DNA from: CAKZNE01 sp963976435 | Lineage (GTDB): Bacteria > Bacteroidota > Bacteroidia > Flavobacteriales > Schleiferiaceae | Length of the DNA stretch: 64,000 nt | Direction of reading: 5' to 3' | NCBI GenBank assembly: GCA_963976435.1 | Contig: CAXBKQ010000001.1 | Coordinates: forward strand, 200,405 to 264,404 | Shown: positions 32,715 to 40,666 of the stretch, one piece after another | Layout: each line of letters begins with the position of its first letter | Numbering within the stretch: position 1 is the stretch's first letter | Program-made: the position numbers and the translations under genes | The notes under the pieces: model-generated | Databases searched by the model: none | What the model saw: the letters and a program-made list of their open reading frames with translations, nothing else | What the model was told of the DNA's origin: nothing

Positions 32715-32882
32715 AATAAAAAATTTAGTTTGTGATATGTGATTTGTTCAGTTTAGCTTTGGAAATTCTTCTAAGTATTCCATTTAAAAATTGAACATTT
32801 CAAAGGTTTAATTACTTGTTATACTGTGGAATACCATCATCTTGGTAATTTTAATATCCGTACTAATACGGATGGGGAGGGC

Positions 32883-32910
32883 AAAAAAAAGACCCCAATT
32901 TCTTGAGGTC
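32883..32910 (-). terminator. Terminator of the 252-residue outer-membrane gene
   Basis: On the minus strand GACCTCAA-gaaa-TTGGGGTC (8 bp, one G-U pair, GNRA-type loop) is followed by eight T. It lies 26 bases after the stop at 32937. Confidence 0.88.
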
Positions 32911-32936
32911 CTCTATAGTGATCCTTGTTTTTGTTT

Positions 32937-33695
32937 CTAATATTTAAATCCAAAAATGAAATCAAGTCTAGACATACTTACACTATGCCCAGAAATTGGA
33001 CTTAAATAATCCACTGCGAAATATAAATCACTCTTAGTGTTCAACTCAGTTCTGAGGCTGAATAGAAATGGTCTGGCATCTTCATAATATTCTGGATAAC
33101 CATTGGCAGGAATTTTTCGAAAAGCCTTTTCACTAGGATATCCATAAATAGCAGAGGATGAAACCTGTAAGCTGAGCCAGGAGTTTAGTTGCATATCGTA
33201 ACCTGCTTTTGGACCCAATCCAAAATACCAACCTTGAAGTCCATCCTCCATATTATTCGTAAACAAAATATAATCTCCCATGGCTAAACCAAGGTGAAAG
33301 TTCATTTTATCCCTTGCGATTACATTCCATCCCAAACCCAACTCCCCTAAAAAGCCACTGCTAATGCCCCCTAGTTCTATGGAACTAATTGGCGCTCCCA
33401 TTAAATTAAAAAAAGTTGCCCAAATATCATTGGCCAAACGAAATCGCCAATAGTGATGTTTACCCCCTTTTTCTGCTGAATTTTTTTCCAGTTCAAAACC
33501 AAGAGAGGGATAGCTATTGGAAAATTTATAAGAATCTCCAGAAGCAGCGGAGCCACCATAGGGGTCCACAATGCGATGCATAGAGTAATAGAGATGTAAA
33601 TTGGAAACCGTTTTTTGCTCGTAAAAGTCGCTTAACTGTGCTTGAGCAAATAAGCTCGAAATACCTAAAAAAAGGCTAAGAATCTTTTTAGTCAT
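32937..33695 (-). CDS. Outer-membrane barrel-like protein of unknown function
   Basis: A 252-residue exported protein with a signal peptide ending at LFAQAQ (about residue 20). The mature part has alternating amphipathic strands with glycine turns (GFLGELGLGWNVIARDKMNFHLGLAMGDYI, YFGLGPKAGYDMQL) and ends with the aromatic strand SRLDFIFGFKY, the usual BAM signal. It is predicted to be a small outer-membrane barrel. No enzymatic motif is visible. The gene is monocistronic and sits downstream of the NarL-type two-component genes on the same strand, 135 bp away. Confidence 0.75.
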   Translation of the reverse strand: MTKKILSLFLGISSLFAQAQLSDFYEQKTVSNLHLYYSMHRIVDPYGGSAASGDSYKFSNSYPSLGFELEKNSAEKGGKHHYWRFRLANDIWATFFNLMGAPISSIELGGISSGFLGELGLGWNVIARDKMNFHLGLAMGDYILFTNNMEDGLQGWYFGLGPKAGYDMQLNSWLSLQVSSSAIYGYPSEKAFRKIPANGYPEYYEDARPFLFSLRTELNTKSDLYFAVDYLSPISGHSVSMSRLDFIFGFKY

Positions 33696-33830
33696 GATAT
33701 TGGTTTTTGTGTCCTTAAATTCTAGTTCATTTATTCAATGACTAGGTGAATGACACAAATTTCAATTTTGACTATGGGATATGAAATACCCAGATTTTGG
33801 TAAAAACACTATCCGTATTAACCCTGATAA

Positions 33831-34481
33831 TTAAGTGATTAAACCATTTCTAAATATAAACTTCATGAGGCCAATTATGGTTTTAGATTTGGTTTTTGTC
33901 ATGATGTTTTTCCGGTGAGTTTCCACGGTTCGTGGGCTGATGAAAAGTTTTTCCGCCATTTCTTGGGTAGAATATTCTTTGGCGATAAGTTGCAGGATTT
34001 CCATTTCACGAGGAGTTAGTTCTTGGGTTTCTATTTCACTTTTTGCAGATTTCTTAATTTTCTGAAGCATTACAGTCATAACTTCTTTAGCATAATGCAC
34101 CCCGCCAGAAGCAATTTCATCAATGGCATGTATCAATTCTTCTTTTGCAGCATTTTTAAGAATATATCCTTCCGCTTCAGCCAACATTATTTCAGCTATA
34201 ATCTCCTTTTCTGCATGCATGGAAATAACCAATATCTTTAGTGATGGCCATTGATCTTTTACCGCTTTCACCAATTCCACCCCTGAAAGTTTTGGCATGC
34301 TGATATCCGAGATTAACAGATCAATTTCATTTTTCTTTAAAAAATCTAAAGCATCTTCACCATCATTTACCTCTCCCACAAAGTGCATCCTCTTTTCCCT
34401 TCTCAATAAAGACTTCACCCCATCAATAAACATCTGATGGTCATCCGCAATTAAGATTCTTATTTCTCCACTATTTTCCAT
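33831..34481 (-). CDS. NarL/FixJ-type response regulator
   Basis: A 216-residue response regulator. The receiver has IRILIADDHQMFIDG at the start, the phosphoacceptor in DLLISDISMPKLSG (Asp at about 57) and KILVISMHAEKE. The LuxR-type HTH occupies about 150-210: LTPREMEILQLIAKEYSTQE, MAEKLFISPRTVETHRKNIM. The 11-bp overlap with the upstream sensor kinase indicates a coupled two-component pair. Its regulon is unknown; nearby candidates are the downstream barrel gene and itself. Confidence 0.93.
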   Translation of the reverse strand: MENSGEIRILIADDHQMFIDGVKSLLRREKRMHFVGEVNDGEDALDFLKKNEIDLLISDISMPKLSGVELVKAVKDQWPSLKILVISMHAEKEIIAEIMLAEAEGYILKNAAKEELIHAIDEIASGGVHYAKEVMTVMLQKIKKSAKSEIETQELTPREMEILQLIAKEYSTQEMAEKLFISPRTVETHRKNIMTKTKSKTIIGLMKFIFRNGLIT

Positions 34482-36249
34482 TTTCTAATTTTAAAATAAT
34501 CTGGCTGCCCTTAGACTTTTCAGAATAAAGTTCTAGCTTAGCTCCTAATAGCTTTACCCTCGACTGAATATTCTTCCAGCCTATTCCCTTAGATTTATCA
34601 ATAATATCCAGGTCAAAACCCTTTCCATTGTCTTTTATATCCAAGGTCATTTTCTCATCATCGCTAAGAAGGTGAATAGAAATTTCGCTAGCCTCCGAAT
34701 GCTTAACCATATTATTCAGTACTTCCTGAACAATCCTGAATATGGAAATTCTTATCGCCATAGGCCAGTTCGCAATTTCTCCTTGATGAATAAATTCAAG
34801 CTTAATCTGCCCGCTATCATTTATTTGATCACTAATTTGCTGAATGGCAGGTATTAAGCCCAGCTGCACCAAGGCACTTGGCATCAAAGCATGAGAGACA
34901 TTCCTCACCTCAACCACTGCCTGATCAATCAATTTTAGGGAGTTTTTCCAAATTTTCTCCTCCTCACCTTTATCCTCCCTTTCCAATGCATTAACATTCA
35001 TCCTCGCCGTGGATAAAATTTGACCCAAACCATCATGCAAATCTTTAGAAAGTCTTATCCTCTCTTTTTCCTCCCCTTCAGTCATGGCTAAAAAGGTTTT
35101 TCTCTCCTGCTCTCTCTCTAATTTTTGGGCTTTTATCTTATTTCTAAAAATCAGAAAAAAGCTGAAACCCAGTCCTATTAAAATACTAATTCCTAAACCA
35201 AGAACTAGCTTTTGGTTTTTAGTGCTTTCGCGACTTAAGTCCAATTCCTGTTGGGCTGTTTTAAGCTTCAATCTAATATTGTCTTCCTCCTTTTGTTGGG
35301 TTTGGTATTTGGTTCTTAAATCTGCCACTTCGCGCCGCATTTCCAGGCTATGAAGGGAATCGTAAAGAGGCCATAAAGAACTATAAGTGGCATTTACCTT
35401 GGAGGCCATATTGAATTCTGCATATAAATTGGCCAGCATCCTTTTCACATAAATCAAATCTACAATGGAACCTAGACTGTCAAATTGTTGGTAGGCAGTA
35501 TCGAGGAGGGCTTCCCTTTCTTTAAAACTTAAGTTTGCCTCATTAAAACCACCTAATTTAATATTTGCAAATGCCATACTATTAAGGTCCGCACTGGCAT
35601 AAGCGTATTTTTTTGCTTGGATAAAGGCCGAGTATGCCTTGGGATAATCTTTTAATCCCAGCCAATAATTTTCTCCTAAAACCGCAAGAATCTGAGACTT
35701 CTTCTTATCAGCTAACCAAGATTCACAACAAGAAAGACAGGAGTTTAAGGCTAACAGTGCAGAATCTTGAAAACCTAGCTCCAAATATATAACTCCGTAT
35801 TTATAGAGTATATCATGTTTTAGACTGTCATCCGGACAAAAAACAAGATCCTTTTCAATACTTCTTAAACTAGATAGGGCTTTTAATTTTTCACCTAGAT
35901 AGTAGTTCAATCGCACAATTTTCAACCTGCTTTTTAACGACAATTTGCAATCCTTCAAATTCTCACTGATTTTCAGGGCCTGCAAATAATAATTTAAAGA
36001 TGCGGGATACTTGCTTTGGGTATAAGAAAGATTACCCAAAAGATCCAAACTTAGGTATTTGATTTTATTGAATTCTGAACCTTCAAGACTATTTAATAAG
36101 AGGTTTAGCCTGGCCTGTGCCGAATCGTAGTTTTGATTTTCAAAATCCCTAAGAGCCTGATCATATTCTTCATAGTAGGCATTTTGACTTTTAGCTGAAT
36201 GGCAAAAAATCAGAATTGAAAAAAAGAATAAAACAGATTTAAGCAACAA
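34471..36249 (-). CDS. Sensor histidine kinase, HisKA_3 type with TPR sensor region
   Basis: A 592-residue kinase with a signal-like N-terminus (about 1-21), a helical TPR region (about 25-320, with FENQNYDSAQARLNLLLNSL and LALNSCLSCCESWLADK), a coiled coil at about 310-345, a TM helix near 348-368 (LVLGLGISILIGLGFSFFLI), then HisKA_3 with the phospho-His in RLSKDLHDGLGQILSTARMN and a HATPase domain (EVLNNMVKHSEAS, DNGKGFDLD, KGIGWKNIQSRVKLLG). It pairs with the overlapping NarL-type regulator. A CysCys in the sensor part is unusual but of unknown meaning. Typical Bacteroidota architecture. Confidence 0.92.
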   Translation of the reverse strand: MLLKSVLFFFSILIFCHSAKSQNAYYEEYDQALRDFENQNYDSAQARLNLLLNSLEGSEFNKIKYLSLDLLGNLSYTQSKYPASLNYYLQALKISENLKDCKLSLKSRLKIVRLNYYLGEKLKALSSLRSIEKDLVFCPDDSLKHDILYKYGVIYLELGFQDSALLALNSCLSCCESWLADKKKSQILAVLGENYWLGLKDYPKAYSAFIQAKKYAYASADLNSMAFANIKLGGFNEANLSFKEREALLDTAYQQFDSLGSIVDLIYVKRMLANLYAEFNMASKVNATYSSLWPLYDSLHSLEMRREVADLRTKYQTQQKEEDNIRLKLKTAQQELDLSRESTKNQKLVLGLGISILIGLGFSFFLIFRNKIKAQKLEREQERKTFLAMTEGEEKERIRLSKDLHDGLGQILSTARMNVNALEREDKGEEEKIWKNSLKLIDQAVVEVRNVSHALMPSALVQLGLIPAIQQISDQINDSGQIKLEFIHQGEIANWPMAIRISIFRIVQEVLNNMVKHSEASEISIHLLSDDEKMTLDIKDNGKGFDLDIIDKSKGIGWKNIQSRVKLLGAKLELYSEKSKGSQIILKLENGK

Positions 36250-36340
36250 TTGAATCGGGATTAAAGCATTGAAATCTAAGGAGATTTTAAATAATAATCT
36301 ATTTTTCCACCTTGGATTTGGGAATTAATAGCCCATGAAT

Positions 36341-37468
36341 TTATTCCATCCCTCCAGTTTTAGCATTCCTCCATCCAAATGGGTTGAATTTATCCAAACA
36401 TAGACTTACACCAAACTGGGCTACAAATACAATATCATCATAACGGATATTTAAATAGTCTCTTCCAGCAAAAAGATGAAGCATATATCCTACAGATCTA
36501 TGATTTAAAGGTCTTATTTCAAAGAAACCATGACCGGATAATCTATATGCAGAATTTGAACCTACTAGGTTGGGCCTAAATAAGGACAGATCGTCACTTA
36601 TATATTCCAATGTAGCTCGGTAGCGATATTGTAAAAGAGTTTGGGTTTTCCAAAAGAAGAGTCTCTCCCTCGGTTCTGTAAAATAATCAAAACCTGCTTC
36701 CAATCTTGTTTGACCATAGCTTTGGATTTGCTCATCAGAATACTTCAAAGCCCCACCAAAACCTCCATCGAAACGTGCGCCTAGGGAAACATTCATCAAG
36801 GAATGTTTGGAATTATCTGCTAGGGTCCAAATTAGCTTTAAGCGGATAAAATTGGTTGAAAAATCACCATTCTGGTAATTATTTCTTTGATCACTACTAT
36901 CCGCATTTACCAAATAAAAACCAAGGGGTTGACCATTGCTATAATGATGAGCCTGAACACTTAAAGTGTAAAATTGGTATTTACTATTTTTTTCAAGTGG
37001 GCTAAGGTTTCCAACGGAATCATCTTCGAACCACCATTTGAATTTACTATCGTGGAAAATGAAATCATAGCCTAATCCTACATCATTACTATATGGAACA
37101 ATGGGCTTGGAGTCGTCTAGTGTCATTCTAAAGTTTACTCGATAGTCAAAAGTTAAACGACTTCTTCTATAAAAGGAATTGGAACTTGGTCGGCCCATGG
37201 CTATAGGATATCGAAGGTCCAAATTGGCCGCCAACAAATTTCCTTGTTTACCTTCACCCTCATTGAGTTCAATACGCCTTTCACCAAGGGAGCTCACCAG
37301 ATTAAAAGGGCTGCCATAGCTAATACCTTCATGACTCAAGAAAATTCTTTGCATCTCCCCATAATAGCTAGTATCGTGAATAACATAGCGTAGGTATTGA
37401 TTTTTTTGAGCTTTAAGCCCAATAAAAGAAAAGGATAATAGAATGAGAATTAAACTTTTAGACTTCAT
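36341..37468 (-). CDS. Outer-membrane phospholipase A (OMPLA)-like barrel
   Basis: A 375-residue exported protein with a signal peptide ending at about residue 20 (GLKAQ). Two features point to the OMPLA/PldA fold. AHHYSNGQ near residue 175 matches the active-site HxSNG of PldA (His and Ser of the His-Ser-Asn triad), with an Asn in the following strand (STNFIRLKLIW). The C-terminal LFAGRDYLNIRYDD...FGVSLCLDKF parallels the last two strands of PldA, and the usual aromatic barrel strands lie in between. PldA hydrolyses outer-membrane phospholipids that reach the surface. It stands alone between a MocR gene and a kinase gene. The assignment rests on motif and topology only. Confidence 0.65.
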   Translation of the reverse strand: MKSKSLILILLSFSFIGLKAQKNQYLRYVIHDTSYYGEMQRIFLSHEGISYGSPFNLVSSLGERRIELNEGEGKQGNLLAANLDLRYPIAMGRPSSNSFYRRSRLTFDYRVNFRMTLDDSKPIVPYSNDVGLGYDFIFHDSKFKWWFEDDSVGNLSPLEKNSKYQFYTLSVQAHHYSNGQPLGFYLVNADSSDQRNNYQNGDFSTNFIRLKLIWTLADNSKHSLMNVSLGARFDGGFGGALKYSDEQIQSYGQTRLEAGFDYFTEPRERLFFWKTQTLLQYRYRATLEYISDDLSLFRPNLVGSNSAYRLSGHGFFEIRPLNHRSVGYMLHLFAGRDYLNIRYDDIVFVAQFGVSLCLDKFNPFGWRNAKTGGME

Positions 37469-37541
37469 GATTTGGTTGATTTGAATGAAGGCAAAAAGGT
37501 AGAAAATCCAAATTATTTAAGCATAATAATTGTACTTGAAT

Positions 37542-39038
37542 TTAGTTTTTAATCATCCTTTGTTTAGCCATCTGTATTAGTGAACTTTTCAGCAGACGAA
37601 CAGCCCTTATTATTTCCTCACTATTTAAAGATGCAAAGCCAATTCTTATCCCTTTTGGGTTTAATCCCGAAAAATGATACTTTTCAGGTTCTGGTAGAAA
37701 CAATCCATTTTTTTTGGCCATAGTTGCCACATCTTCCCAGCTAAAGGAAGGTTTTAATCTAAGCCAGATAGCCATTCCTCCATGGGGAATTTCAAATTCT
37801 ACATATTCCCCACATTCTTTCTTCAATAAATCACATATTAAATCTCTCCTTTCCCTATAAATTTTCAATACCTTTTTGATATGCCTATCTAAATCACCGT
37901 TTTTAATCAATCGAGCAAAAGTTAATTCCAGCAAGGAATCTCCCTGTCTATCTATATAGCGTCTCATTTTGGCGGCTTCATCAACAAAACTCGAGGGTGC
38001 AATTAAATAGCCTATTCTAAATACAGGAGCAATAATCTTACATAGTGATCCAATATAAATCACCTTTCCAGATCGGTCATGGCTCGCCAATGGCAGTATT
38101 GGCGAATTGGAATAATGGAAGTCGTAATCATAGTCATCTTCAATGATGGCAAAGCCATAAGTTTCAGCTAAATTCAATAGTCGAATTCTTCTTTCAGCAC
38201 TTAAGGTAACAGTTGTAGGATGATGATGATGAGAAGTAATATAAATGGCTTTTACACGGTTCTTTTCGCAGAGCTCCGCAATATTAGAGGTAAGGATTCC
38301 TTCATTATCCACTTCTACTCTTAGCAATTTAGCTCCCGTGGCCTTGAAGGTGATGTTTGCCGATTGATAATTTGTTTCACCGACAATAATACTGTCTCCA
38401 CTTCTAAGACAGAGGTTTGCACTAAGGTAAATCCCCATTTGACTTCCCCTTGTAATCAGAACATTTTCCACATCTATCTTTAATCCTCGGGTTTTGTTTA
38501 AATAATCGCAAAGAACTTTTCTCAAAATAGGATTGCCATGAGCAGAATCATAGGAAAGGAAATTAAGGTTTGATTTTTTGGCTATAATATTTCGGTAAAT
38601 TCTGGCTATATCTTCTTTTGGAGTAAGTCTATAGTCACAAATTCCATCGTCTATATAAATTCCATCCCTATCCTCTTTGGGTTTTACTGCTAAAAATTCC
38701 TTCTGTTTGTAGAATTGAAAAGCGGTTTTTTCCTTTTCAGTCTGGTCTTCCAATCCTTCTATTCTTCTATAGTTTAAAAGGGGGATTTTAGAGTTTATAA
38801 AACTACCTTTTTGGGGTATCATCTCTATCCAGCCTTGCATTTGCAATTCATCATAAGCTGCTATGATAGTTTTTCGATGTACTTCCAGCAGCTCAGAAAG
38901 ACTTCTTGTTCCGGGAAGTTTGCTGCCTGGCCTAAGTGTTTCATCCTTTATCAACTCAATAATTTGATTGGAAATTTGTAAAAACAGCGGGCTATTATGC
39001 TTGCGCTTAAGTTGGATTATGGATTTAAAAGGAATCAT
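37542..39038 (-). CDS. MocR/PdxR-like transcriptional regulator
   Basis: A 498-residue regulator with an N-terminal GntR winged helix (about 15-80: SPLFLQISNQIIELI, LRPGSKLPGTRSLSELLEVHRKTIIAAYDELQMQGW) joined to a fold-type-I aminotransferase domain (about 130-490). The PLP site shows GSQMGIYLSANLC, IEDDYDYDFHY and the Schiff-base Lys in IGSLCKIIAPVFRIGY. Members sense PLP or PLP-linked amino acids (PdxR, GabR, TauR types) and control divergent genes. Here the divergent gene is a flavin-fold (PNPOx-like) protein, and two direct CTGGnnTATTTnAA repeats lie between them. Ligand unknown; vitamin B6 metabolism is a fair guess. Confidence 0.9.
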   Translation of the reverse strand: MIPFKSIIQLKRKHNSPLFLQISNQIIELIKDETLRPGSKLPGTRSLSELLEVHRKTIIAAYDELQMQGWIEMIPQKGSFINSKIPLLNYRRIEGLEDQTEKEKTAFQFYKQKEFLAVKPKEDRDGIYIDDGICDYRLTPKEDIARIYRNIIAKKSNLNFLSYDSAHGNPILRKVLCDYLNKTRGLKIDVENVLITRGSQMGIYLSANLCLRSGDSIIVGETNYQSANITFKATGAKLLRVEVDNEGILTSNIAELCEKNRVKAIYITSHHHHPTTVTLSAERRIRLLNLAETYGFAIIEDDYDYDFHYSNSPILPLASHDRSGKVIYIGSLCKIIAPVFRIGYLIAPSSFVDEAAKMRRYIDRQGDSLLELTFARLIKNGDLDRHIKKVLKIYRERRDLICDLLKKECGEYVEFEIPHGGMAIWLRLKPSFSWEDVATMAKKNGLFLPEPEKYHFSGLNPKGIRIGFASLNSEEIIRAVRLLKSSLIQMAKQRMIKN

Positions 39039-39039
39039 A

Positions 39040-39076
39040 CTGGACTATTTGAAATTTTACTTCTGGCGTATTTCAA
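39040..39076. promoter_or_regulatory. Direct-repeat operator between the MocR and flavin-fold genes
   Basis: CTGGACTATTTGAA at 39040-39053 and CTGGCGTATTTCAA at 39063-39076 share CTGGnnTATTTnAA with a 23-bp period, about two helical turns. Direct repeats with such spacing are typical of MocR/GntR-aminotransferase regulators. A further CCAGT inverted half lies at 39081-39085. Confidence 0.6.
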
Positions 39077-39092
39077 CAGACCAGTAATATAA

Positions 39093-39100
39093 TAGATTTG
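39093..39100 (+). promoter_or_regulatory. -7 box of the flavin-fold gene
   Basis: TAGATTTG matches TAnnTTTG. It is 16 bases downstream of the second direct repeat, so the regulator would contact the promoter upstream region. The ATG is at 39131. Confidence 0.5.
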
Positions 39101-39130
39101 TGTTTTCAAAATTAAAATCCGCAAAAAATA

Positions 39131-39805
39131 ATGGCAGAATTTTCTAAAACAGAATTAAACAAAATCAAGAGGGGGCCTAAAAGGGCGAGCTATGATGAAG
39201 ATGAAATTTGGGAGATAATTAAGGATAATTTCATTGCTCATTTGAGTTTTATATATGATGGAATGGCCATTAACCTGGCAATGGCTTATGGGATAATGGA
39301 TGATAAACTAATTTTTCATGGTTCGCGAAAAAACAGGATGCTACTTTCCATGGTGGAATCTGGCGATGCAAGCTTAAGCATTATGAATTTGGATGGTTTG
39401 GTATTGGCTAGATCGGCATTCCATCATTCTGTAAATTATAGGTCTGTAATTTTGTTTGGAAAATTGAAGGTGATTGAGGAGAAAGGTGCGAAAATGAAAG
39501 CCCTTCAGTCGGTAATAGATCAAATGATTGAAGGGCGGTGGAATGATCTTAGACCTATGAATGACAAGGAGTTTAACTCAACATTGGTGGTGGAATTTGA
39601 TATTAAATCTGCCTCAGCAAAAATAAGAGCGGAAGGGGTAAATGATGAAAAGGAAGATTTAAATTTTCCGGTTTGGACAGGGATTATCCCCATAGAACAA
39701 ATAGCCCGAAACCCACAACCAGACCCTGATATTCGAAAATCGGTATTGGAATCCAAGCATATCAAAAATTATTATGAAGAACATCGCTATAAGAAACAGC
39801 AATAG
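39131..39805 (+). CDS. Pyridoxamine 5'-phosphate oxidase-fold flavoprotein (Nim-like)
   Basis: A 224-residue member of the split-barrel FMN-binding family related to NimA nitroreductase-like and PNPOx-like proteins. Blocks include KRASYDEDEIWEIIKDNFIAHLSFI, AINLAMAYG, KLIFHGSRKNRMLLSM and the LVLARSAFHHSVNYRSVILFGK region that forms the dimer and flavin site. The C-terminus has VWTGIIPI. It is cytoplasmic. The divergent MocR regulator with PLP-binding domain suggests a link with B6 metabolism or a PLP-sensed inducer. Substrate unknown. Confidence 0.85.
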   Translation: MAEFSKTELNKIKRGPKRASYDEDEIWEIIKDNFIAHLSFIYDGMAINLAMAYGIMDDKLIFHGSRKNRMLLSMVESGDASLSIMNLDGLVLARSAFHHSVNYRSVILFGKLKVIEEKGAKMKALQSVIDQMIEGRWNDLRPMNDKEFNSTLVVEFDIKSASAKIRAEGVNDEKEDLNFPVWTGIIPIEQIARNPQPDPDIRKSVLESKHIKNYYEEHRYKKQQ

Positions 39806-39841
39806 CTTAGAGGCGCTTAAAAAGGCTGGAGAAAATTCCAT

Positions 39842-39875
39842 AAAAAAAGGGCTGAACTTAACAGAACAGCCCTTT
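39842..39875 (-). terminator. Terminator between convergent flavin-fold and cold-shock genes
   Basis: AAAGGGCTG at 39846-39854 pairs with CAGCCCTTT at 39867-39875 (9 bp perfect). A run of A at 39842-39848 gives a T tract on the minus strand, so it mainly serves the cold-shock gene but can act on both strands. Confidence 0.85.
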
Positions 39876-39894
39876 AAAATTCTAAATGTCTTTC

Positions 39895-40344
39895 TTACCG
39901 AATTACACTAACATTTACGGCTATTGGGCCTTTTGGGCCTTTCTCCACTTCAAATGAAACCATGTTTTGCTCTACAATTGGTTCTTTAGTGTTATTGATA
40001 TGTACAAAAATACTTTGCTGGCTAGATTTATCTTTTATAAAACCATAACCTTTGGATTGATTAAATGAAATAACCACACCTTTACGAATGGATTCCAATT
40101 TATCCTCCTCAACTCTATCTTCTTTTTTGGGAACACCTAGTACAATTTCGGAAGCATCTACTTTTTCTGAAATTGGTGGTGGTGTGCTAGAAAAATTACC
40201 CATTTTATCAACATAGGTAATATTATCACCTTTATCCTCGGCATTTGCTTTTCGCTCCAACTTACGTTTGGCTTTTTCTTCTTTCTTTTTTAATCGTTTT
40301 TTTTCTCTTTCTTTTTTACCAAAGGTTTCTTGGGCTCTAGCCAT
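39895..40344 (-). CDS. Cold-shock domain protein with basic N-terminal extension
   Basis: A 149-residue protein: a strongly basic, charged helix (about 1-35, EKKRLKKKEEKAKRKLERK), a flexible linker (about 36-85), and a C-terminal cold-shock domain (about 86-149) with KGVVISFNQSKGYGFIKD and SIFVHINNT, which are the RNP1 and RNP2 RNA-binding motifs, and EVEKGPKGPIAVNVSVI. It probably acts as a nucleic acid chaperone with enhanced RNA affinity. It is divergent from a DEAD-box helicase gene, a pairing that makes sense for cold adaptation. A -7 box TACCTTTG lies upstream on its strand. Confidence 0.9.
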   Translation of the reverse strand: MARAQETFGKKEREKKRLKKKEEKAKRKLERKANAEDKGDNITYVDKMGNFSSTPPPISEKVDASEIVLGVPKKEDRVEEDKLESIRKGVVISFNQSKGYGFIKDKSSQQSIFVHINNTKEPIVEQNMVSFEVEKGPKGPIAVNVSVIR

Positions 40345-40666
40345 GTATAAATGTGAATTATGTGTTAATATTCCGCAAAGGTAAGTTCTTTTAATTGCAT
40401 TTACATCAGCATTGCAAGGTATATTGATAAATTTCTTAATTTCAAGGGCTTATACATTTCAGAAAAGCTCGATCAAGTGGAATTCCCAAATATTTAAAGC
40501 CTATATTCGCGCCCTGTTTGATTCTTGATGTATTAGTAGATTAAATCAAACATTCTCGGAATTTTAAATTCCTTTCTTTCCCCAGCGCAGGCAAAGATAT
40601 TTCTCAAAAAACACAAATATTACTGAAATCAGCGCAGATTTTAGTTTAATAAATAGCCTTTGCTAT
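40345..40666. other. 322-bp intergenic region between cold-shock and helicase genes
   Basis: Both genes start here and diverge. The side towards the helicase is long (about 280 bases free) and contains several short inverted segments such as TGGAATTCC and the TCGGAATTTTAAATTCC area near 40556-40572, which could fold in a cold-induced mRNA leader. No riboswitch class is recognisable. Confidence 0.35.
40376..40383 (-). promoter_or_regulatory. -7 box of the cold-shock gene
   Basis: On the minus strand TACCTTTG, a match to TAnnTTTG, 31 bases upstream of the start at 40344. No clear -33 element. Confidence 0.45.
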
